From an uncultured Oscillibacter sp. (GTDB lineage Bacteria; Bacillota; Clostridia; Oscillospirales; Oscillospiraceae): a stretch of 17,533 nucleotides of DNA. The notes below the pieces were generated by a model. That model made no database searches and had not been told where the DNA came from. It was given only the letters and a program-made list of their open reading frames with translations. Shown here piece after piece: positions 12,875-17,533 of the stretch; the first letter of the stretch is position 1, and each line of letters begins with the position of its first letter. The DNA is taken from NCBI GenBank assembly GCA_910583695.1, contig CAJTZL010000052.1, forward strand, positions 1-17,533. Reading direction: 5' to 3'. The position numbers and the translations under genes are program-made.

Positions 12875-13251
12875 GCTTTGAACAGGTGGGGGACCTGCTG
12901 GACAAGCTGGCGGAGTCCTTCCCGAAGGCCCTCTTCGACGGGCTCAACGGAGGCGTGAACCTCCAGGAGGAGACCGTGCCGGATATGGAGTTTCCCGGGG
13001 GAAGGATCTATGTCCTGGGGGAGTATTGCAGCGACCTGCTGGGGCGGTATATCAATCTCTACTACGGCTCCTTCGCCGCCATGGCGGAAAACGAGGACTG
13101 GACGGAGGAGGACTGGAAACAGGAGCTCCAGCAGACCCTCTCCCACGAGCTGACCCACCACATGGAGGGCCGGAGCGGCCTCCACGCCCTGGAGGACAAG
13201 GACGAGGCGGAGATGGACGCCTGGAGAGAGAAATACGGGGATGGCCCGTGA
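12865..13251 (+). CDS. Small zincin-like metallopeptidase family protein
   Basis: A 128-aa protein with a zinc-peptidase motif, HELTH at residues 94-98 in TLSHELTHHMEG, where the histidines should bind zinc and E95 act as base. Acidic residues D111-E116 downstream could supply the third ligand. Size and motif position near the C-terminus resemble the small PF06262-type zincin proteins found widely in bacteria, whose substrates are unknown. No signal peptide is seen, so it is probably cytoplasmic. It overlaps the HAD gene by 10 nt (ATG at 12865) with a GGAGG-like site inside that gene, so both are made from one mRNA. Protease activity is inferred from the motif only. Confidence 0.8.
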   Translation: MVLSFEQVGDLLDKLAESFPKALFDGLNGGVNLQEETVPDMEFPGGRIYVLGEYCSDLLGRYINLYYGSFAAMAENEDWTEEDWKQELQQTLSHELTHHMEGRSGLHALEDKDEAEMDAWREKYGDGP

Positions 13252-13287
13252 AAAAAGCCGGAAGGGGAAATCCCCTTCCGGCCTTTT
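13251..13287. terminator. Bidirectional terminator between zincin and Nudix genes
   Basis: GCCGGAAGGGGA (13257-13268) and TCCCCTTCCGGC (13271-13282) form a 12-bp perfect stem with a 2-nt loop. TTTT follows on the plus strand and TTTTTT on the minus strand. It serves both convergent operons. Confidence 0.9.
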
Positions 13288-13299
13288 GCCGCTATGGCG

Positions 13300-13818
13300 C
13301 TATTTTGTGGGGAAGCCGAACTGCTCCCGCATGTCGAAGAGGAACCGCAGAAAGCTCTCCGGATAGGGAATGAAGGCCCCCTGGGCCAGCAGGTCCAGGA
13401 TTTCCCCCAGGGACGCCCAGCGGACGGCCCGGACCTCCTCCTTCTGGAGGGTCAGCTTCTCCAGGGGCAGGTCCCTTGTGAGGATGTAAAAATCGTCAAA
13501 GCCGCCGTCAAAGTTCACCGTCACCGAGGGCCGAAGGCCCCCCAGGTCCAGGGAGATCCCCAGCTCCTCCCGAAACTCCCGCTCAGCCCCCTGGCGGCTG
13601 GTCTCCCCGGTGTCCACGCCGCCGCCTACGGATACGTCCCAGAGGCTGGGGAAGAGGAGCTTCTCCGGCGTCCGCTGCTGAATCAGCAGACGCCCCTGGC
13701 GGTCGAAGACGCAGACATGGACCACCATGCGGTACTCGCCGGGGCCCCTGGGGCCGCTTCGCTCCGCCGTCCGTCCCAGGGAAAGGCGGTTTTCGTCATA
13801 CAGGTCTACCAATTCCAC
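13300..13818 (-). CDS. Nudix hydrolase
   Basis: A 172-aa Nudix protein. The box runs from G66 to I88 (GGVDTGETSRQGAE, then REFREELGI) and fits Gx5Ex7REUxEExGU exactly, with the catalytic glutamates intact. An N-terminal strand block (VHVCVFDRQGRLLIQQRTPE) and LFPSLWDVSVGG resemble the isopentenyl-diphosphate isomerase/YfcD branch of Nudix proteins. The substrate, some nucleoside-diphosphate-linked compound, is not determined. The GTG at 13818 follows AGGGGGG. It is the last gene of the minus-strand sulfur/selenium cluster, 12 nt after the small cysteine-rich gene, and may simply be carried along. A bidirectional terminator follows. Confidence 0.87.
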   Translation of the reverse strand: MELVDLYDENRLSLGRTAERSGPRGPGEYRMVVHVCVFDRQGRLLIQQRTPEKLLFPSLWDVSVGGGVDTGETSRQGAEREFREELGISLDLGGLRPSVTVNFDGGFDDFYILTRDLPLEKLTLQKEEVRAVRWASLGEILDLLAQGAFIPYPESFLRFLFDMREQFGFPTK

Positions 13819-13830
13819 GGCGTTCCCCCC

Positions 13831-14004
13831 TCACTGCTTCCCGGTGGTCTTGTAATCCCCGCCGGGGCGGTAGAAGGGACAGGCCGTGTTGGTTCCCTTC
13901 AAAAAGCGCTCCATCTCGTCCTCGTCCAGGTCCATGGTGCAGACGAAGGCTTCCAGCTCCTCGTCGTAGTCATAGCAGACGCAGTCTTCGCAGATGCTGC
14001 TCAT
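13831..14004 (-). CDS. Small cysteine-rich protein, DUF6472-like
   Basis: A 57-aa acidic protein. Cysteines occur as CEDC near the N-terminus, again in DCVCYDYD, in FVCTMDLDEDEM, and in the closing CPFYRPGGDYK. The pattern resembles DUF6472, a small clostridial family without known function; four or more cysteines suggest a metal or Fe-S site. The start ATG at 14004 is preferred because GAGAGGTG lies 6 nt upstream; the GTG at 14013 overlaps that site. It lies 12 nt after the DUF3343 gene and 12 nt before the Nudix gene, so it belongs to the same operon as yedF and the desulfurase. A role in sulfur, selenium or iron-sulfur handling is inference from that context. Confidence 0.75.
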   Translation of the reverse strand: MSSICEDCVCYDYDEELEAFVCTMDLDEDEMERFLKGTNTACPFYRPGGDYKTTGKQ

Positions 14005-14016
14005 GTGCATCACCTC

Positions 14017-14253
14017 TCAGAGGATGATAGCATAAATCCCGTCCACATCCAAGTGTTTTTTTATGACAAGCTCCTCCAGGGGACCCCGGCTCTCCGGCGG
14101 CGCTGCCCAGCAGAGACCGCATCCGGCGCTGACGCTCCGGGGCACGGGAATCAGCCGCCCCGGCAGGCCCGCCTCCCGGCAGGCGGCCTCCATGGCCATG
14201 GCCCCCGCCGTAGTGGGGAAGGTGACCACGCATTTCTCGGTTTTCAGCCTCAT
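14017..14253 (-). CDS. DUF3343 putative Se/S carrier protein
   Basis: A 78-aa protein matching the DUF3343 family in size and layout: an N-terminal strand and TTAGAMAMEAACREAGLPGR helix, then LIPVPRSVSAGCGLCW with a CxxC pair (C45, C48). DUF3343 proteins occur beside YedF, desulfurases and SelD and have been called putative Se/S carriers; the biochemistry is not settled. The start overlaps the desulfurase stop by 4 nt (ATGA at 14250-14253), so translation is coupled. With yedF and the desulfurase it suggests a relay in which persulfide or selenide moves between cysteine pairs. Confidence 0.85.
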   Translation of the reverse strand: MRLKTEKCVVTFPTTAGAMAMEAACREAGLPGRLIPVPRSVSAGCGLCWAAPPESRGPLEELVIKKHLDVDGIYAIIL

Positions 14254-15398
14254 GGACCCGCCGCCTCCCGGGCCAGGATGCGGACCGCCTCCGCCGCCCG
14301 GTCCGTCTCCTCCTCCGTGTTGAAGCAGGACCAGGAGAACCGGACGGCCCCCTGCTCCTCCGTGCCCAAGGCGCGGTGGAGCCTGGGGGCGCAGTGGGCC
14401 CCCGGGCGGGTGGCGATGGCAAAGCGTTCCGCCAGCTCGTCGGAAATTTCGGCGGAATCCCGGTCCCCGATGTTCAGCGCCACGATGGGGGCCCGGACCG
14501 GGGCGTCGAAATCCCCGTAGACCGTTACCCCCGGCAGGTCCCGGACCGCCCCATAAAACCGGCGGGCCAGGGCGTCCTCGTGGGCGTGGATGTTCTCAAT
14601 GCCGGTTTCCGCCAGGAAGTCCAGGGCGGCGCTCAGCCCCGCCAGCCCGTGGCCGTTGAGGGTCCCGGCCTCCAGGCGGGCGGGGTACTCGCCGGGCTGG
14701 GCTTCGGAGTAGCTCTGCACCCCGGTTCCCCCCACGGCGAAGGGCCGGATTTCCAGTCCCTCCCGGAGGCAAAGCCCCCCGGTGCCCTGGGGGCCCATCA
14801 GGCCCTTGTGCCCGGTGAAGCACACCACGTCGATGCCCAGGGCCGACATGTCGATGGGCAGGACCCCTGCGGTCTGGGAGGCGTCCAGGAGAAGGAGCAG
14901 GCCGTGCTCCCGGGCAAAGCGGCCCACCCATGCGATGTCCACCACGTCCCCCGTCAGGTTGGAGGCGTGGGTGCAGGCCACGGCCCGGGTCTCGGGCCGG
15001 AGCAGCGCTTCAAAGGCGCCGTAGTCCAGCCGCCCCCGGCGGTCCGCAGGGACGAAATCCACGGCCCCACCCGCCTCCCGGAGGCGGTACAGGGGCCGGA
15101 GGACGGAGTTGTGCTCCAGGTCCGTGGAGATCACGTGGTCCCCGGGGCCCAGCAGGCCGCTGACGGCGATGTTCAGCGCCTGGGTGGAGTTCTGGGTGAA
15201 GCACACGTGGTCCACCCGGGGACAGCCCAGCAGGGCGGCGATTTTCTCCCGGGTTTCATAGATGGCCCGAGCGGCGGACAGGGCCCCCTCGTGCGCCCCC
15301 CGGCCGCAGTTGCCGTAAGAGGACAGGGCCTCCAGGACGGCCCGGGCCACGGCGGGGGGCTTGGTCCGGGTGGTGGCGGCGTTGTCCAGGTAGATCAC
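14250..15398 (-). CDS. Class V aminotransferase, cysteine desulfurase family
   Basis: A 382-aa PLP enzyme of the IscS/SufS/Csd fold. It is expected to take sulfur (or selenium from selenocysteine) from the amino acid, leaving alanine. Seen: YLDNAATT at the N-terminus; H96 in DLEHNS that stacks on PLP; D172 in LDASQTAG; the PLP lysine K198 in FTGHKGLMGPQGTGG; and the catalytic cysteine C336 in RPGAHCAPRLH. The GPQGTGGL and PGAHCAP blocks fit the desulfurase subfamily found beside YedF in anaerobes rather than the Fe-S assembly enzymes. The GTG start at 15398 overlaps the yedF stop by 4 nt. No SufU/IscU scaffold is nearby, which supports a selenium or tRNA-sulfur role over general Fe-S assembly. 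Confidence 0.9.
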   Translation of the reverse strand: MIYLDNAATTRTKPPAVARAVLEALSSYGNCGRGAHEGALSAARAIYETREKIAALLGCPRVDHVCFTQNSTQALNIAVSGLLGPGDHVISTDLEHNSVLRPLYRLREAGGAVDFVPADRRGRLDYGAFEALLRPETRAVACTHASNLTGDVVDIAWVGRFAREHGLLLLLDASQTAGVLPIDMSALGIDVVCFTGHKGLMGPQGTGGLCLREGLEIRPFAVGGTGVQSYSEAQPGEYPARLEAGTLNGHGLAGLSAALDFLAETGIENIHAHEDALARRFYGAVRDLPGVTVYGDFDAPVRAPIVALNIGDRDSAEISDELAERFAIATRPGAHCAPRLHRALGTEEQGAVRFSWSCFNTEEETDRAAEAVRILAREAAGP

Positions 15399-16012
15399 GG
15401 CTTGACCACCTTGCCCGCCCCCGCCAGCTTCTCCACAATGGTGTACATGTTGGTGACGCTCCCTACCGCCAGTGCCTCCGCCAGCCCGTAGTGGTTCAGG
15501 CAGGTGCCGCAGGTGAGGATTTCCACCCCCTGGGCCTCCAGGCTCTTCAGGTCCTCCAGGGACTCGGAGCCCCGGCAGGTGAGGCGGGCTCCGCCGTTGT
15601 AAAAGAGCATGGTGCCCGGCAGCTCCGGCAGCTGGCTGACGGCGTAGAGAAAGCCCTTCATCAGCACCGCCCCCAGCTCGTCGCTGCCCCGGCCCATGAT
15701 CGCGCCGTCCACCGCCACCACCAGATTACCCCGCTGGTCCGGGGCGCAGGCCAGGGGCGGCTCCTCCAGGGGGGCTTCCCCGGCGGGGGCCGTCACCTCC
15801 ATAGAGACCACGAACTCCCGGTCCCCCCGCTTTTCGGATTTTGCCGTCAGCTTGTGCCCGGCGGCCATCCGGGTCAGGTTCTGCACGGCGATCTCATTGT
15901 CCACATGGACCTCCAGAATGCCCGGCTCCGTCATGGCCCGCAGGGCCCGGGCGGCCTTCACCACCGGAATGGGGCACTGCTCGCCTACGGCGTTCACAAT
16001 AATGGTTCCCAT
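15395..16012 (-). CDS. yedF: YedF-type selenium metabolism protein (TusA-like plus DsrE-like)
   Basis: A 205-aa fusion. Residues 1-72 are a TusA/SirA-like domain with the CPxP motif (EQCPIPVVKA, C13), the site that carries sulfur as persulfide in TusA. Residues 95-200 are a DsrE-like domain with a CGTC pair (C168, C171) in EILTCGTCLNHYGL. This two-domain form is the one annotated as selenium metabolism protein YedF, usually found with selD or selenocysteine genes; none of those is in the window. The start at 16012 is preferred over ATG 16018 and the longer frame to 16087 because GGGAGG (16020-16025) is then 7 nt upstream. It heads a five-gene operon with 4-nt overlaps. A hairpin sits just before the ribosome site. 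Confidence 0.88.
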   Translation of the reverse strand: MGTIIVNAVGEQCPIPVVKAARALRAMTEPGILEVHVDNEIAVQNLTRMAAGHKLTAKSEKRGDREFVVSMEVTAPAGEAPLEEPPLACAPDQRGNLVVAVDGAIMGRGSDELGAVLMKGFLYAVSQLPELPGTMLFYNGGARLTCRGSESLEDLKSLEAQGVEILTCGTCLNHYGLAEALAVGSVTNMYTIVEKLAGAGKVVKP

Positions 16013-16027
16013 AGCCATACCTCCCGT

Positions 16028-16046
16028 CTCCGCCCCAGGGGCGGAG
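16028..16046 (-). promoter_or_regulatory. Leader hairpin before yedF ribosome site
   Basis: CTCCGCCC (16028-16035) and GGGCGGAG (16039-16046) form an 8-bp GC stem with a 3-nt loop. It ends 3 nt before the GGGAGG ribosome site in a leader of only about 40 nt. It may modulate translation or just stabilise the 5' end. Confidence 0.45.
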
Positions 16047-16058
16047 GTTGTCCCCTCC

Positions 16059-16087
16059 ATTGTACCGCCGGAGGCGGTGGATGGCAA
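16059..16087 (-). promoter_or_regulatory. Promoter of the yedF operon
   Basis: TTGCCA (16087-16082), 17 nt, TACAAT (16064-16059) on the minus strand: 10 of 12 consensus matches. The start is expected near 16052. Confidence 0.75.
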
Positions 16088-16132
16088 GGGTTATTTTTTG
16101 AAAAGAATATCGCGGGATTTTGGGGAAACCGC

Positions 16133-16162
16133 TTGACAGGGCCGGAAGGGGGCGGATACAAT
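16133..16162 (+). promoter_or_regulatory. Promoter of lysA
   Basis: A perfect TTGACA (16133-16138), an 18-nt spacer and TACAAT (16157-16162) give 11 of 12 matches. The start is expected near 16169, with a leader of about 30 nt and no room for a lysine riboswitch. Confidence 0.75.
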
Positions 16163-16198
16163 AGGAAAATCAGATTTTAAAAGATGCGAGGTCGTTTT

Positions 16199-17458
16199 AT
16201 GAAAACACCCTTTGTCACCAAAGAGAGGCTGGAGGCCATTGCCGCCCAGTATCCCACGCCCTTCCACATTTACGATGAGAAGGGTATCCGGGAGAACGCC
16301 CGGCGCTTGAAGGCCGCCTTTGCCTGGAATCCGGGCTTCCGGGAGTATTTCGCCGTGAAGGCCACGCCCACCCCCGCCATTTTAAAGATCCTCCATGAGG
16401 AGGGCTGCGGCTGTGACTGCTCTTCCCTGGCGGAGCTGGTCCTGGCGGAGCGCTGCGGCGCGGTGGGGGAAGCGGGAATCATGTTCTCCTCCAACAACAC
16501 CACGGAGGAGGAGTTCCAGGCCGCCTGCCGCCTGGGGGGCATCGTCAACCTGGACGACATCACCCTCATAGACACCCTGGCCGGGGCCGTGGGGAAGGTG
16601 CCGGAGAAAATCTGCTGCCGCTACAACCCCGGCGGGGTCTTCACCCTGGGGGAGAGCCGGGACGGAGTACAGGTGATGGACACCCCCGGCGACGCGAAGT
16701 ACGGCATGACCCGCCCCCAGCTGGCGGAGGCCTTCCGGCGTTTGCGGGACCTAGGGGTTCGGGAGTTCGGCCTCCACGCCTTCCTGGCCTCCAACACGCT
16801 GTCCAACGACTACTATCCCGCCCTGGCCCGCATTCTCTTCCAGCTGGCGGCGGAGCTCCAGGCGGAGACGGGGTGCCGGGTCACTTTCATCAACCTCTCC
16901 GGCGGCGTGGGGGTGCCCTATCGCCCGGAGGAGGCGGAAAATGACATCACCGTTATTGGAGAGGGCGTGCGCAGAGCCTATGAGGAAATCCTGGTCCCCG
17001 CCGGGATGGACGGCGTGGCCCTGTACACGGAGCTGGGCCGCTACATGCTGGCACCCTATGGCCATCTGGTCACGCGGGCCATCCATGAAAAGCACATTTA
17101 CAAGGAGTATATCGGTGTGGACGCCTGCGCCTGCAACCTGATGCGCCCCGCCATGTACGGGGCCTATCACCACATCACGGTGATGGGGAAGGAAACCGCC
17201 CTCTGCGATCACAAGTACGACGTGGCGGGGAGCCTCTGCGAAAACAACGACAAGTTCGCTGTGGACCGGATGCTGCCAAAGATCGACATGGGAGACCTGC
17301 TGGTGATTCATGACGCGGGGGCTCATGGATTTTCCATGGGCTACAACTACAACGGAAAGCTCCGCTCGGCGGAGCTGCTCCTCCGGGAGGACGGCAGCGT
17401 GGAGCTGATCCGCCGGGCGGAGACGCTGGAGGATTATTTCGCAACCCTGATCTGGTAA
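16199..17458 (+). CDS. lysA: Diaminopimelate decarboxylase family protein
   Basis: A 419-aa fold type III PLP decarboxylase. LysA makes lysine from meso-diaminopimelate, the last step of lysine synthesis, in the cytoplasm. Seen: the PLP lysine K54 in YFAVKATPTP, H193 in FGLHAF, the phosphate-binding glycines in NLSGGVGVPY (about 232-241), and C347 in SLCENNDKF, the substrate-binding cysteine region. Two motifs differ from textbook LysA: ELGR (278-281) replaces EPGR, and CENND replaces CESGD. I have the impression that this variant branch is common in anaerobes, but that needs checking. The ATG at 16199 was chosen for GAGGT 6 nt upstream; an ATG at 16184 lacks a ribosome site. It is divergent from the yedF operon with its own promoter and terminator, so it is probably monocistronic. 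Confidence 0.82.
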   Translation: MKTPFVTKERLEAIAAQYPTPFHIYDEKGIRENARRLKAAFAWNPGFREYFAVKATPTPAILKILHEEGCGCDCSSLAELVLAERCGAVGEAGIMFSSNNTTEEEFQAACRLGGIVNLDDITLIDTLAGAVGKVPEKICCRYNPGGVFTLGESRDGVQVMDTPGDAKYGMTRPQLAEAFRRLRDLGVREFGLHAFLASNTLSNDYYPALARILFQLAAELQAETGCRVTFINLSGGVGVPYRPEEAENDITVIGEGVRRAYEEILVPAGMDGVALYTELGRYMLAPYGHLVTRAIHEKHIYKEYIGVDACACNLMRPAMYGAYHHITVMGKETALCDHKYDVAGSLCENNDKFAVDRMLPKIDMGDLLVIHDAGAHGFSMGYNYNGKLRSAELLLREDGSVELIRRAETLEDYFATLIW

Positions 17459-17463
17459 GAACA

Positions 17464-17492
17464 ACCGCCCGGGAAACGGCTTCCCGGGCGGT
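17464..17492. terminator. Terminator after lysA
   Basis: ACCGCCCGGGAA (17464-17475) and TTCCCGGGCGGT (17481-17492) form a perfect 12-bp stem with a 5-nt loop, 5 nt after the lysA stop. The following CGTTTCGGTTTT is a modest T-run. It may also serve a convergent minus-strand gene entering from the right edge. Confidence 0.75.
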
Positions 17493-17502
17493 CGTTTCGG
17501 TT

Positions 17503-17533
17503 TTATAATGTTCGGAGCGCATCCACCAAGGCC
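17503..17533 (-). CDS. Possible C-terminal tail of a minus-strand gene
   Basis: Reading the minus strand in from the right edge, one frame gives ALVDALRTL then a TAA stop (17505-17503), just before the shared terminator hairpin. Composition and position fit the end of a convergent gene, but nine codons are too few to name it or to exclude chance. Confidence 0.3.
   Translation of the reverse strand, partial: ALVDALRTL

Noticed and set aside
16169..16198. Lysine riboswitch before lysA
   Set aside because: The leader is about 30 nt, far too short for the L-box.

Overview
The window looks like chromosomal DNA of a GC-rich anaerobic Firmicute. An Oscillospiraceae member of the Flavonifractor, Lawsonibacter or Oscillibacter kind is the best guess. 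The reasons are: strong Gram-positive type promoters and AGGAGG ribosome sites in GC-rich coding sequence; the start of a 2-oxoacid:ferredoxin oxidoreductase subunit; a YedF / DUF3343 selenium-sulfur cluster; a DUF6472-like small protein; methionine gamma-lyase; and ammonia-dependent AsnA. This assignment is inferred from gene content and style, not from a database search. There is no sign of phage, transposon, CRISPR, rRNA or tRNA.

Layout. 1-55 (-): first codons of a 2-oxoacid:ferredoxin oxidoreductase gamma subunit. 182-4197: a likely methionine module, with methionine gamma-lyase (-), a divergent LysR regulator (+), and an NhaC-family transporter (-) convergent with LysR. The 360-nt gap between the lyase and LysR is full of dyad symmetry and could encode a structured lyase mRNA leader. 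4475-4912 (-): XRE regulator with a zinc ribbon and a palindromic operator. 4982-7523 (-): glycogen debranching enzyme GlgX followed by a small membrane-anchored protein, behind a long hairpin-rich leader. 7859-9273 (+): divergent ECF-type sigma factor and a membrane anti-sigma candidate with a well-formed internal start. 9398-11936 (-): gltX then asnA. 12212-13251 (+): HAD phosphatase and a small zincin-like protein. 13300-16012 (-): yedF, a class V aminotransferase/cysteine desulfurase, a DUF3343 protein, a DUF6472-like protein and a Nudix hydrolase, with 4-nt overlaps or 12-nt gaps. 16199-17458 (+): lysA, divergent from yedF. 17503-17533 (-): possible tail of another gene.

Functional reading. 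Most of the window is housekeeping metabolism. Three parts stand out. The first is the methionine uptake/degradation module and its unusual intergenic region. The second is the sulfur/selenium transfer operon, where a TusA-like protein, a desulfurase and a small CxxC protein sit together as a probable S/Se relay. The third is the sigma/anti-sigma pair, whose internal start could give an anti-sigma form lacking its cytoplasmic sigma-binding end. Nothing here is a clearly new multi-gene system. The best candidate for something undescribed is the nested-helix leader of the methionine gamma-lyase gene at 1403-1486.
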